Shown here one piece after another: positions 24,252 through 32,509 of a DNA stretch of 39,866 nucleotides. The stretch is from CAZWRK01 sp964635875. GTDB lineage: Bacteria; Pseudomonadota; Gammaproteobacteria; Burkholderiales; Aquaspirillaceae. How positions within the stretch are numbered: the stretch's first letter is position 1; each line of letters starts with the position of its first letter. The notes under the pieces were generated by a model. That model did no database searches. It was not told where the DNA came from and saw only the letters and a list, made by a program, of their open reading frames with translations. Location: the NCBI GenBank assembly GCA_964635875.1, contig CAZWRK010000027.1:1-39866 (forward strand), read 5' to 3'. The position numbers and the translations under genes are program-made.

Positions 24252-24264
24252 CCGCACACAATGA

Positions 24265-24304
24265 CGGCGATCGACCAAGACCATAAGAAGTCTGGCGGTC
24301 GCCG
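24265..24304. repeat. Imperfect intercistronic stem-loop between gabD and the permease gene
   Basis: The left arm (24265-24281, starting CGGCGATCG) pairs with the right arm (24290-24304, ending GTCGCCG) over about 15 pairs, with one G-U pair and two single-base bulges. No T-run follows. It is the second stem-loop between genes of this operon. Confidence 0.45.
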
Positions 24305-24346
24305 GTTTCATGTCCACACCTTAATAAATTCAGTAGAGAAACACAC

Positions 24347-25612
24347 ATGAGCAATGTCAACCAAGCGGTTCTAGATCCTATTGCAGGGATGGGGTCTACG
24401 TCAGTGGAAGATGCAGGATGCGTCTTAGAAGTGAAAAAGCTGACCTTCTTTGAAGGCGTGGCGATGATTGTCGGCACCAATATTGGTGCCGGGGTACTAT
24501 CGATTGCGTTTGCAAGCCGTAAAGCAGGGTTTATGCCTTTGCTGTTTTGGCTCACGTTGTCGGGCATTTTTACAACGATTTCAATGTTGTATGTAGCCGA
24601 GACCACTCTGCGTACTCGCGCACATTTTCAGCTGTCTGGTCTGGCAAAAAAATATCTGGGTAATTTTGGCGCGTGGCTCATCTTCGCCTCGGTGGCGGTC
24701 AATAGTATTGGCGCATTAATTGCCTATATGAGCGGCAGCGGCAAGATTCTGGCGGCGTTGTTGGGCATTGACCCGCAAACGGGCAGTTTGCTGTTTTTTA
24801 TCCCGGCAGCGCTGGTGCTGTTCTTGGGCTTAAAAGCGATTGGCGCGGCCGAAAAATGGATTTGCGTCGGCATGTTGACCATGCTGGCGGTGTTGGTGTC
24901 TGCGACCTTCTTGTCGGGCAATGCGGATGCACAACATCTCTTCGAAGGTAGCTGGGTCTATATGATCCCTGTCTTTAATATCGCGGTGTTTTGCTTCTCT
25001 GCGCAGTACATCGTGCCGGAAATGGCGCGCGGCTTTGAAGACAATCCACAGCAGCTCCCAAAAGCCGTGATCACCGGCATGGGCATCACTTATCTGCTGT
25101 TGGCTGCGGTTCCATTGTCCGTGATTTGCTTAACCGGCTTGGACAATCTCAGCGAAGTAGCCACCCTCGCATGGGGCGAGGCACTCGGTGAGTGGGCGTT
25201 TTATACCGCCAATATCTTTGCGCTGTGTGCCATGTTGACCTCGTACTGGGGTCTAGGCGGCAGCTTCTTGACCAATATTTTCGATAAATTCCGCTTGGGT
25301 GCAGAAAGTGATACCAAAACCCGCTTGATGGTGCTGGCGGCGGTATGTGTTCCGCCTTTCGTCTTGGCGTATAGCGGTATGGTGGGCTTTGTGAACGCGC
25401 TCTATTTTGCAGGCACATTCAGCGGCGTCATTCTGTCGATCTTGCCGATTATGATGCTGCGCGAAGCGCGTCGATCAGGCGATCAGGCCCCCGCATGGGC
25501 ATGCGGCTGGATTGCCAACCCAGTGCTTCAAATTTGTGTCGTTTTGATTTATCTCGCTAGCGCATTTTATGCCGTTGCCAGTGGGCTGGGGTTCTTGCCT
25601 TCGGGTTGGTAA
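24347..25612 (+). CDS. Aromatic-amino-acid-type permease (HAAAP family)
   Basis: This 421-residue inner-membrane protein has about eleven hydrophobic helices. The first helix contains IVGTNIGAGVLSIAFASRKAGF, the helix-breaking glycine motif typical of the hydroxy/aromatic amino acid permease family (TyrP, Mtr, SdaC type). Further conserved parts are NIAVFCFSAQYIVPEMARGFEDNP in the middle and YFAGTFSGVILSILPIMMLREARR near the end. An AGAGAAA stretch before the ATG may serve as ribosome-binding site. It lies 95 bases after gabD on the same strand, ahead of a strong terminator, so it may supply the gab enzymes with substrate. GABA uptake by this family is not established to my knowledge, so the substrate is open. 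Confidence 0.82.
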   Translation: MSNVNQAVLDPIAGMGSTSVEDAGCVLEVKKLTFFEGVAMIVGTNIGAGVLSIAFASRKAGFMPLLFWLTLSGIFTTISMLYVAETTLRTRAHFQLSGLAKKYLGNFGAWLIFASVAVNSIGALIAYMSGSGKILAALLGIDPQTGSLLFFIPAALVLFLGLKAIGAAEKWICVGMLTMLAVLVSATFLSGNADAQHLFEGSWVYMIPVFNIAVFCFSAQYIVPEMARGFEDNPQQLPKAVITGMGITYLLLAAVPLSVICLTGLDNLSEVATLAWGEALGEWAFYTANIFALCAMLTSYWGLGGSFLTNIFDKFRLGAESDTKTRLMVLAAVCVPPFVLAYSGMVGFVNALYFAGTFSGVILSILPIMMLREARRSGDQAPAWACGWIANPVLQICVVLIYLASAFYAVASGLGFLPSGW

Positions 25613-25647
25613 TCCGCGTTTTTGTTGTGCTTCATCATCTCCTATTT

Positions 25648-25676
25648 GCCTCCCAGTCTCTGGGAGGCTTTTTTTT
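25648..25676 (+). terminator. Intrinsic terminator after the permease gene
   Basis: The stem GCCTCCCAG (25648-25656) and CTGGGAGGC (25660-25668) with a TCT loop is followed by eight T residues. It ends the gab transcript. Confidence 0.92.
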
Positions 25677-25685
25677 GCGGACGGC

Positions 25686-25868
25686 TCAATGCGGGCGAAT
25701 CCCGACAAAATACAATCCTAAAAAAATCAATGAGCTGATCACTAAGGCTTGCGCAAAAGTCACGACCCATTCTCGCAGCGTCTGGCGACCACGGTAGCCC
25801 AACAGCCACCGCACGACATAAATACCAATAAACACCAAAACAAAAAACCGAAATAGCCGCCCGATCAT
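25686..25868 (-). CDS. Small membrane protein of unknown function
   Basis: The gene encodes 60 residues starting MIGRLFRFFVLVFIGIY. It has a hydrophobic helix at about 6-22, a basic loop GYRGRQTLREW and a second hydrophobic stretch at about 36-55. An AGGAT sequence lies at a suitable distance before the ATG, and the gene ends close to the terminator region behind the permease. I have a faint memory of a small betaproteobacterial family named after an N-terminus beginning MIGR, which this may belong to. No function can be given. It is divergent from metX, with 118 bases between the starts. Confidence 0.62.
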   Translation of the reverse strand: MIGRLFRFFVLVFIGIYVVRWLLGYRGRQTLREWVVTFAQALVISSLIFLGLYFVGIRPH

Positions 25869-25942
25869 TGAATGATCCTCGCGCTCGAAAGAGCCGCATT
25901 ATCCGGTTCGGCTGGGTTGCGCCGCAAGCACGGTGATGCCGG

Positions 25943-25948
25943 TATAAT
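25943..25948 (+). promoter_or_regulatory. Consensus -10 box upstream of metX
   Basis: A perfect TATAAT lies 38 bases before the metX ATG, predicting a leader of about 30 bases. No clear -35 box stands at the usual distance. The leader is too short for a SAM riboswitch. Confidence 0.5.
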
Positions 25949-25986
25949 CGTTTGCACTTTCCAATCTTGCCAAGCTGGCCCCAAGG

Positions 25987-27132
25987 ATGACTGCACATAC
26001 TGGTTCTGTTGGTCTGGTTTCGCCCCAGACTGCGCATTTTGATACACCACTCGCTTTAGCCAGTGGCGCGACGCTTGAACATTATGATTTGGTGTTTGAA
26101 ACCTATGGTGAACGCAATGCAGACGGCACGAATGCAATTCTGATTTGCCACGCGTTATCTGGACACCACCACGCCGCAGGCTATCACCGCGCTGAAGATA
26201 AAGCAGCGGGCTGGTGGGACAATATGATCGGCCCCGGCAAGCCGATTGATACCTCGCGCTTTTTTGTGGTGGCGCTCAATAACCTCGGCGGCTGCCACGG
26301 CACCACCGGTCCCTCTTCGCTGAACCCCGCAACAGGCGAGCCGTTTGGTTCGCAATTTCCCGTGGTCACGGTACCCGACTGGGTCACCGCTCAAGCGCGT
26401 TTGGCCGACCGGCTCGGCATTGACCGCTGGGCGGCCGTGATCGGCGGCAGTTTGGGCGGAATGCAAGCGCTCGAATGGTCGATTCGCTATCCCGATCGTG
26501 TCGCCCATGCGCTGGTGATTGCCTCCGCGCCCAAACTGACTGCCCAAAATATCGCGTTCAACGATGTCGCCCGCCAAGCCATTTTGACCGACCCCGAGTT
26601 TCACCAAGGCGACTTCTACGCGCATCAAGTGGTGCCGCGCCGTGGGCTGCGACTGGCGCGCATGCTCGGACACATCACGTATCTATCTGATGATGGTATG
26701 GGCGAAAAATTTGGCCGGATGCTGCGTTCGGGTGAGTACAAATTTAGCTATGAAGTCGAATTTGAGATCGAAAGTTATCTGCGCTATCAGGGCGATAAAT
26801 TCTCGGATTACTTCGATGCCAATACGTACTTGCTGATGACCAAAGCACTGGATTATTTCGATCCCGCCCGCGAGTGGGGGAATGGGAACTTGGTCGCCGC
26901 CCTCAAGCGCGTTAAAGCGAAGTTTTTGATTGCAGCCTTTACAACCGACTGGCGTTTTTCTCCAGAACGCTCGAAAGAAATCGTCAAAGCCTTGGTCGAT
27001 GCGAAAAAAACCGTGAGCTACGCCGAGATTGAATCGGCGCATGGTCATGATGCTTTTCTGATGACCGATCCGCCCTACGTGGCTTTGATGCACGCGTATC
27101 TGAATAATGTGGCCCAAGAGGTAGGAGCATGA
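25987..27132 (+). CDS. metX: Homoserine O-acyltransferase MetX
   Basis: MetX activates homoserine by O-acylation, committing it to methionine synthesis. The 381-residue alpha/beta hydrolase has the nucleophile Ser155 in VIGGSLGGMQALEW, the acid Asp321 in TTDWRFSPER and His354 in SAHGHDAFL. The family stretches LSGHHHAAGYH and NNLGGCHGTTGPSS are also present. Pairing with metW is typical of proteobacterial MetX proteins that use succinyl-CoA, but the acyl donor (acetyl or succinyl) cannot be settled by eye. The stop overlaps the metW start by four bases. The AAGG next to the ATG is too close to act as a normal ribosome-binding site. Confidence 0.92.
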   Translation: MTAHTGSVGLVSPQTAHFDTPLALASGATLEHYDLVFETYGERNADGTNAILICHALSGHHHAAGYHRAEDKAAGWWDNMIGPGKPIDTSRFFVVALNNLGGCHGTTGPSSLNPATGEPFGSQFPVVTVPDWVTAQARLADRLGIDRWAAVIGGSLGGMQALEWSIRYPDRVAHALVIASAPKLTAQNIAFNDVARQAILTDPEFHQGDFYAHQVVPRRGLRLARMLGHITYLSDDGMGEKFGRMLRSGEYKFSYEVEFEIESYLRYQGDKFSDYFDANTYLLMTKALDYFDPAREWGNGNLVAALKRVKAKFLIAAFTTDWRFSPERSKEIVKALVDAKKTVSYAEIESAHGHDAFLMTDPPYVALMHAYLNNVAQEVGA

Positions 27133-27713
27133 ATTTACGGAGTGATTTACAACTCATCGCTGACTGGGTTCCTCAAGGTAGCCAAGTGTTGGACTTAGGG
27201 TGCGGGGATGGCCAGCTTTTGGCCTATTTAGCCCGACAAAAACAGGTGAGCGGCTATGGTGTCGAAATTGATGTCAACAATGTGATCCGTTGTGTGGCGG
27301 CAGGTGTCAACGTGGTTCAGGGCGACTTGGAGGCCGGTTTGTCCGACTTTGAGAACGATGCCTTTGATGTTGTGGTGTTGTCGCAAACCATTCAATCCAT
27401 GCGCCACATCGAGCAAATCATGGTCGATATGCTGCGCGTTGGCCGCCAAGCGATTGTGTCGTTTCCGAATTTTGGCTACTGGCGCAATCGACTGCAGATT
27501 CTGCAAGGCCATATGCCGGTATCGGAAACCATTCCTTACGACTGGCACAACACGCCGAACATTCATTTATGCATGCTGCGCGACTTTGAAGGCCTATGCG
27601 CCAAAAACGGCATTGTGGTGCATGAGCGGATGGTGATGGATGGTGATCAGCCGGTGCACATCCTGCCGAATTTGTTGGGCAGTCTGGCCTTTTATCGCGT
27701 CGGGCGGTCTTGA
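27129..27713 (+). CDS. metW: MetW methyltransferase-like protein
   Basis: MetW is a SAM-dependent-methyltransferase-fold protein found beside metX in many proteobacteria and needed for methionine synthesis in several of them. The 194-residue product begins with a short helix and the SAM-binding motif VLDLGCGDGQLL (about 20-31), then YGVEID and a VVQGDLEAGLSDF segment. The later SFPNFGYWRNRLQILQGHMP, near residue 113, is characteristic of the family. It is coupled to metX by a four-base overlap and touches the ampG start with its stop. The biochemical activity remains unclear in the family. Confidence 0.92.
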   Translation: MNLRSDLQLIADWVPQGSQVLDLGCGDGQLLAYLARQKQVSGYGVEIDVNNVIRCVAAGVNVVQGDLEAGLSDFENDAFDVVVLSQTIQSMRHIEQIMVDMLRVGRQAIVSFPNFGYWRNRLQILQGHMPVSETIPYDWHNTPNIHLCMLRDFEGLCAKNGIVVHERMVMDGDQPVHILPNLLGSLAFYRVGRS

Positions 27714-28930
27714 TGCGCGAGCTGTTACTGAATCGCCGGATGCTGATTTGTATTTTTACAGGGTTTGCGTCCGGCCTGCCGCTGTATTTCTTGATTAACC
27801 TTTTGCCCGCATGGCTGCGAACCGAAGGGGTCGATCTCAAGGCGATTGGTTTATTTGCCCTGATCCAACTGCCTTACACATGGAAGTTTGTCTGGTCGCC
27901 GCTGATGGACCGTTTTAGCCTGCCGTTTGGGCGGCGACGCGGCTGGATGCTTTTGACGCAATGCGGTTTGCTCGCTGCACTGGCGAGTTTTGGCTGGTTT
28001 TTGCCGCAACAAGATATCTGGTCGATTGCGGCATTAGCGGTAGTCGTCGCATTTTTTAGCGCCAGCCAAGATATTGTTCTAGATGCGTACCGCCGTGAAA
28101 TTTTGCCCGATCAAGAACTGGGCTTAGGTAACTCGATCCACGTCAACGCCTACCGACTTGCGAGCTTAATTCCGGGGTCGTTGTCACTGATTTTGGCCGA
28201 TCATATTGCGTGGCAATCGGTGTTTTGGATCACCGCGCTGTTTATGTTGCCCGGCCTGATCATGACGCTGGTCATTGATGAGCCACGTTTACAAGGCGTG
28301 CCGCCGAAGACCTTGCGTGAAGCAGTGGTTGAACCGTTTAAAGAATTTATTGAACGGGCGGGATGGCGCGAAGCGGCGCTGATTTTGGCCTTTATCTTCC
28401 TGTATAAGTTAGGCGATAGCATGGCGACCGCCTTGGCAACGCCGTTTTATTTAGACACCGGATTTTCGAAGTCTGACATCGGCCTGATTGCCAAACATGC
28501 GGGCTTGTGGCCTGCAGTCATTGGCGGCTTGTTGGGCGGTATTTGGATGGTCAAAATTGGCATCAACCGGGCGCTGTGGTTGTTTGGCGTGGTGCAAATG
28601 GTGACGATTTTAGGCTTTGTGGTGCTAGATCAAGTTGGCGCAGACAAGGTGGTGTTGGCGACGGTAATTTCGGCAGAAGCGCTGGGGGTGGGCTTGGGGT
28701 CAGCGGCGTTTATTGCCTTTATTGCTCGCGCAACGAATCCGCTTTATACCGCTACACAGCTCGCGCTGTTTACCAGCCTCTCGGCGGTACCGCGCACGGT
28801 GATCAATGCCGGAACCGGCTATCTCGTTGAAGCGCTCGGCTGGACGCCCTTTTTCTTGCTGTGTACAGCGTTGGCGATTCCGGGCATGTTATTGCTCACG
28901 CGGGTCGCGCCGTGGCATCGCGTAGACTAA
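27713..28930 (+). CDS. ampG: AmpG-like muropeptide permease (MFS)
   Basis: AmpG imports GlcNAc-anhydroMurNAc peptides released from the cell wall, for recycling and, in many bacteria, beta-lactamase signalling. The 405-residue protein has about twelve hydrophobic helices. Conserved family features are FTGFASGLPLYFL at the N-terminus, LPYTWKFVWSPLMDR with its charged loop (near 56-70), FSASQDIVLDAYRRE (near 115-129) and the GAGTGYL-like NAGTGYLVEALGW near the end. Its ATG at 27713 overlaps the metW stop. A TTG three bases earlier is a possible but less likely start. The neighbourhood gives no extra hint on regulation. Confidence 0.87.
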   Translation: MRELLLNRRMLICIFTGFASGLPLYFLINLLPAWLRTEGVDLKAIGLFALIQLPYTWKFVWSPLMDRFSLPFGRRRGWMLLTQCGLLAALASFGWFLPQQDIWSIAALAVVVAFFSASQDIVLDAYRREILPDQELGLGNSIHVNAYRLASLIPGSLSLILADHIAWQSVFWITALFMLPGLIMTLVIDEPRLQGVPPKTLREAVVEPFKEFIERAGWREAALILAFIFLYKLGDSMATALATPFYLDTGFSKSDIGLIAKHAGLWPAVIGGLLGGIWMVKIGINRALWLFGVVQMVTILGFVVLDQVGADKVVLATVISAEALGVGLGSAAFIAFIARATNPLYTATQLALFTSLSAVPRTVINAGTGYLVEALGWTPFFLLCTALAIPGMLLLTRVAPWHRVD

Positions 28931-28956
28931 ATCTATTGTCATCCACGCTCAAAAAC

Positions 28957-28987
28957 AAAAACCGACAAATTTTGTCGGTTTTTTTGT
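28957..28987. terminator. Bidirectional terminator between ampG and the TPR-protein gene
   Basis: ACCGACAAA (28961-28969) and TTTGTCGGT (28971-28979) form a perfect stem flanked by A-rich and T-rich runs. It can end both ampG and the oppositely oriented gene at 29006-29392. Confidence 0.85.
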
Positions 28988-29005
28988 CATCATCAGTGCG
29001 ACTGA

Positions 29006-29392
29006 TTAATCAAATAAATGATTTTTGGGTGCCAATGTGCGACCGGCTTGGCAAATCTGCTTCCAAATCGGTTGGTGCTTTAACTCGGACGAAACTTCAG
29101 ACGCAAGGCGAACATAATCGCGCTCACGACGGGCTTGTGCAAAAGCACGTAATAACGTGACTTTAATGCCTAAATCTGACGGCCGATCACGTAATGCCGT
29201 TTTTAAAACCGTAATCGCCTGATCATTTTTACCCATAAATAACAATACTTCGGCCTCACCCACCGGATCAATTCCGCGAGCCACTGCGTTTGCCAAGCGT
29301 GAGTGCCGACGCCAAAACGCCGCTAAACAGGTCAGCGTAATCAAAAAAGCTGCACTTAACAGGGTTTGGATTTCAAGCTCGATGATGTTCAT
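29006..29392 (-). CDS. Small membrane-anchored FimV-like TPR protein
   Basis: This 128-residue protein has one hydrophobic helix (about 9-27), a basic stretch WRRHSRLAN, and a TPR-like domain (about 42-100). Segment DPVGEAEVLLFMGKNDQAITVLKTAL resembles the C-terminal TPR region of the large polar protein FimV (DP-AEAEVYL-YG--QAE-IL). The ending WKQICQAGRTLAPKNHLFD also recalls the end of that region. It lacks the LysM domain and long acidic repeats of full FimV. The ATG at 29392 has a GGAG site six bases away; an earlier in-frame ATG at 29431 adds 13 unlikely residues. No function is assigned; a polar-landmark or pilus-related role is only a guess. Confidence 0.72.
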   Translation of the reverse strand: MNIIELEIQTLLSAAFLITLTCLAAFWRRHSRLANAVARGIDPVGEAEVLLFMGKNDQAITVLKTALRDRPSDLGIKVTLLRAFAQARRERDYVRLASEVSSELKHQPIWKQICQAGRTLAPKNHLFD

Positions 29393-29790
29393 GAAGGACT
29401 CCTCACGCTTATAGGCGATTCGCTCTGGCAAACTGGCCTCTCGGAAGGAGCCAGCAAGTTGAGCGCTGCCGTGTTGTTAGAAGCGAACCATCATGCGCAC
29501 CGGAAGCGTCGGGAACAATCCGTAGAAATGCGTAAAATGCAGCACACGAAACAATTTCTTGATCTAGAACAAAACATAAAAAACCAACGTCATACATACC
29601 TCAGAAAAATGAAAACCGTTTAATTAATCGACATTGCAAAATAGATTTTTATCAAAAAAAAACAAGCACTTAGATTTTTAATCATTTTTTTGGAGACCAC
29701 ACACAAGACTTCACCGCACATTTTGAAGCGTCATCTATCATTCAAAATCTAAACCCACCACTACTTTTACTCATGCCAAGGAAGAACAAC
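29393..29790. other. AT-rich intergenic region before the second chemoreceptor
   Basis: About 400 bases without a supported gene lie between two divergent genes. The part from 29570 to 29770 is very AT-rich, with long A- and T-runs. It must hold the promoters of both neighbours, but I see no convincing sigma70 pair and no sigma28 (TAAA-N15-GCCGATAA) match. A short ATG-started reading of about 30 codons near 29530 has no ribosome-binding site and is not called. Confidence 0.6.
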
Positions 29791-31398
29791 ATGACAGTCT
29801 CCTCGCGCTTATGGTCGCTGTTTATCATCACACTGGTCGTCCTCTGTTCAATTTTGGCTCTCAGTTTTCAAGGCATTAACCGTATCTACGAGGCCTCTAT
29901 CTTTAGTAGTGAAAATGTGACGCCGAGTGTCTTAAATCTAAACAAAGCCATCTCTGCGTTTTCTGATGTACGCATTCAGAGTTACGCGCACGTTTTAAAT
30001 GAAGACGAGCAAAAAATACAAGCGCTCAGCAAAGAAATTCAACAATCGATAGATCTCGTAAATCAAACACTGAAGGAGTACGAATCTCTCATTACGAACG
30101 AAGAGGACCGACGTTTACTGGAAGAAGATAAAAAACTATTTTCTAAATACCTAGAGCTTGAAACAACGATGTTGCAACTCTCGGGGGCGAATAAAAACGC
30201 AGAAGCTTTAGAGATCTTGCTCAAAAACTCTGTCCACGCAAAAGCGTTCAATAGTGCTCTGAATCAACACATGTTATTCAATGACCGCCTGGGCAAAGAA
30301 GCTGTGCAAAGCGCTAACGCCACAAAGCAAGAAGTCATTTTATTGAGTGCCGTACTCGGAGGCGTTAGCTTGCTGATCCTTGGCGGTATGATTATGCGCA
30401 TCCGCAAAAGCCTATTGGCCCAACTCGCACAAGCCAACCAACTCGCAACACAAGTGTCTGCAGGGAACCTGACCCCTCATCACATCACCGCCTCTAACGA
30501 CGAAATCGGTTCACTCCTACAAGCGCTTGAAAAAATGCGGGGGGATTTAGCACAAACAGTCCACCAAATCATTGATAACACACAGGTTCTCAGCCAATCG
30601 ACCGGCCATCTCGCCGCTGCCGCACATCAGGTTTCGACCGGCTCCGAGCAACAGTCAATGGCAACCTCGTCTGTGGCTGCCGCGGTTGAGCAGCTCTCGG
30701 TCACCATTGACCATGTCGGCCATAATGCCGATGAAGCAAGCGCACACGCGCAAGAAGTTGGAGAAGCCGCGGTAGCGAGTCGCCAGAGTGTTTTTCATGC
30801 CGCAAGCCAAATCAATCATGTCGCCGATAGCGTGGAACAAACCGCAAAAAGCATTCGCCACCTCACTGAACAAGTGCAATCGATTGGCAGTATTACCACC
30901 GTGATTAGTGAGGTCGCCGAGCAAACCAATCTCTTGGCGCTGAATGCCGCGATTGAAGCGGCACGGGCGGGCGAACAAGGCCGCGGGTTTGCAGTGGTGG
31001 CCGATGAAGTACGCAAATTAGCCGAACGAACCACATTGTCGGTGAAAGAAATTAGCGGCCTCATTTTGAATATTCAAAATGGCGTCGGAGAAACAGAGAA
31101 GAGTATGGAGGCCAGCCGGAAGATTGTGACGGAGGTCGTCAGCGTGGCCGAAAACGCCAGCACTTCGATGACAAATATTGAGAATGCAACCGGTACCGCC
31201 CAAGCGGCAATTACCGAGATTTCCGGTTCACTGCGTGAACAACGTCACGCAGCGACGGAACTGACGAGAAATGTGGAGTCGATTACGCACATGTCGGAAA
31301 CCAATAGTGCAGCAGCGACGTCTGTGGCAGAAACAACACAGCAGCTGGTTCAAGTCTCCCAATCGATTCAGCACGCCGTGTCGCGTTTCCGCCTATAA
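29791..31398 (+). CDS. Methyl-accepting chemotaxis protein (4-helix-bundle sensor type)
   Basis: This is a 535-residue inner-membrane chemoreceptor. It has a first membrane helix (about 8-27), an all-helical periplasmic region rich in charged residues (about 28-180) of the four-helix-bundle MCP class, and a second membrane helix (about 182-203). A HAMP segment leads to a long signalling coiled coil with the conserved tip EQTNLLALNAAIEAARAGEQGRG, followed by FAVVADEVRKLAERT. There is no C-terminal CheR-docking pentapeptide. The ATG at 29791 is chosen because AAGGAAG stands six bases upstream; an ATG at 29773 would include that site. It ends 16 bases from the convergent aroB. The ligand is unknown. 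Confidence 0.93.
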   Translation: MTVSSRLWSLFIITLVVLCSILALSFQGINRIYEASIFSSENVTPSVLNLNKAISAFSDVRIQSYAHVLNEDEQKIQALSKEIQQSIDLVNQTLKEYESLITNEEDRRLLEEDKKLFSKYLELETTMLQLSGANKNAEALEILLKNSVHAKAFNSALNQHMLFNDRLGKEAVQSANATKQEVILLSAVLGGVSLLILGGMIMRIRKSLLAQLAQANQLATQVSAGNLTPHHITASNDEIGSLLQALEKMRGDLAQTVHQIIDNTQVLSQSTGHLAAAAHQVSTGSEQQSMATSSVAAAVEQLSVTIDHVGHNADEASAHAQEVGEAAVASRQSVFHAASQINHVADSVEQTAKSIRHLTEQVQSIGSITTVISEVAEQTNLLALNAAIEAARAGEQGRGFAVVADEVRKLAERTTLSVKEISGLILNIQNGVGETEKSMEASRKIVTEVVSVAENASTSMTNIENATGTAQAAITEISGSLREQRHAATELTRNVESITHMSETNSAAATSVAETTQQLVQVSQSIQHAVSRFRL

Positions 31399-31407
31399 AC
31401 TCGACAA

Positions 31408-31441
31408 GGACGCTTTATTCACCGTGTGCGATAAAGCGTCC
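31408..31441. repeat. Perfect hairpin at the convergent mcp/aroB junction
   Basis: GGACGCTTTAT (31408-31418) and ATAAAGCGTCC (31431-31441) are perfect 11-base arms with a 12-base loop. The aroB stop codon (31415-31417) lies in one arm. No T-run follows on either strand, so termination, if any, is not of the simple intrinsic type. Confidence 0.6.
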
Positions 31442-32509
31442 GCTTAAAACCGCCTGTAGGACATCCCGCGACAAGGCAGGCTCGATAAATGCCGTACCGA
31501 GTTGCTTCAATAGAACAAATTTCGGCACGCCATTTTCGACTTTCTTATCGTGGTTCATCCATTCAATCCACTGCGTCACGCCAAGGTCAGGTGCACGAAC
31601 GGGCAGGCGTGCCGCAACCAAGATCGCCTCAACACGCGCAACATCTGAAGCACTGAGATTGCCCAGCAAATGCGATGCCTCAGCCGCAAGCAGCATACCT
31701 GCCGCCACAGCCTCACCATGCAACCATTCGCCATAGCCCAAGCCGGATTCAATCGCATGCCCAAAGGTATGCCCTAAATTCAGCAAGGCTCGCACGCCAG
31801 TTTCTTTCTCGTCCTCGGCAACGATCTCGCCCTTCATTGTGCAAGAGCGCTTCACAGCGTAGGCCAATGCTTCGGGATCTCGTGCCAACAGCGCCGACAT
31901 ATTGTTTTCTAGCCAAACCAGAAAATCATGATCACCCAAAAGACCGTATTTGATGACCTCGGCTAGACCCGCAGAAAACTCACGATCGGGCAAGGTGTCG
32001 AGCAAGGCCATGTCAGCCAATACCACGCGCGGCTGATGAAACGCGCCAATCATGTTCTTGCCCTTGGGATGATTGATCGCGGTTTTACCACCAACTGACG
32101 AATCGACCTGTGCCAACAAAGTGGTCGGAATTTGGATAAACGGCGCGCCACGTTGCCAACAGGCGGCAGCAAAACCGGTCATATCGCCCACCACGCCGCC
32201 ACCGAGCGCGATTAAAGTCGTTTTGCGTTCGGCACGCTGCTCAAGCAGCGCATCAAAAATCAGATTGAGACTTTCCCACGTTTTATAGGCTTCACCATCG
32301 GGCAAAATGACCGTCATCACTTCCACACCGACCGCCTCTAACGCGGCTTGTAAGCGGGGTAAATACAACGGCGCGACGGTGGTATTGCTGACGATAGCCA
32401 CTTTTTTTTGCGCCAAATGCGGCAAGATCAAGTCCGCACGGGCGTAGCAATCGCTGCCAATATGAATCGGATAGCGGGTGTCAGGCAGAACAAGATCAAG
32501 CGTAATCAT
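31415..32509 (-). CDS. aroB: 3-dehydroquinate synthase
   Basis: AroB converts DAHP to 3-dehydroquinate, the second shikimate-pathway step, using NAD and a divalent metal. The 364-residue protein has the nucleotide-binding region LIALGGGVVGDMTGFAAA (near 99-116) and the substrate/metal segments PTTLLAQVDSSVGGKTAIN and GAFHQPRVVLADM. Metal ligands are the glutamate in SAGLAEVIKYGLL and histidines in NLGHTFGHAIES and WLHGEAVAAGM. It is coupled to aroK by a four-base overlap (ATGA). A perfect hairpin covers its final codons. Confidence 0.95.
   Translation of the reverse strand: MITLDLVLPDTRYPIHIGSDCYARADLILPHLAQKKVAIVSNTTVAPLYLPRLQAALEAVGVEVMTVILPDGEAYKTWESLNLIFDALLEQRAERKTTLIALGGGVVGDMTGFAAACWQRGAPFIQIPTTLLAQVDSSVGGKTAINHPKGKNMIGAFHQPRVVLADMALLDTLPDREFSAGLAEVIKYGLLGDHDFLVWLENNMSALLARDPEALAYAVKRSCTMKGEIVAEDEKETGVRALLNLGHTFGHAIESGLGYGEWLHGEAVAAGMLLAAEASHLLGNLSASDVARVEAILVAARLPVRAPDLGVTQWIEWMNHDKKVENGVPKFVLLKQLGTAFIEPALSRDVLQAVLSGRFIAHGE

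Noticed and set aside
25869..25986. A SAM riboswitch before metX
   Set aside because: A consensus -10 box leaves a leader of only about 30 bases, and no matching stem pattern is present.
29366..29623. An 85-codon plus-strand frame before the second chemoreceptor
   Set aside because: It begins inside the FimV-like gene on the other strand, has no ribosome-binding site, and ends in low-complexity AT-rich sequence.
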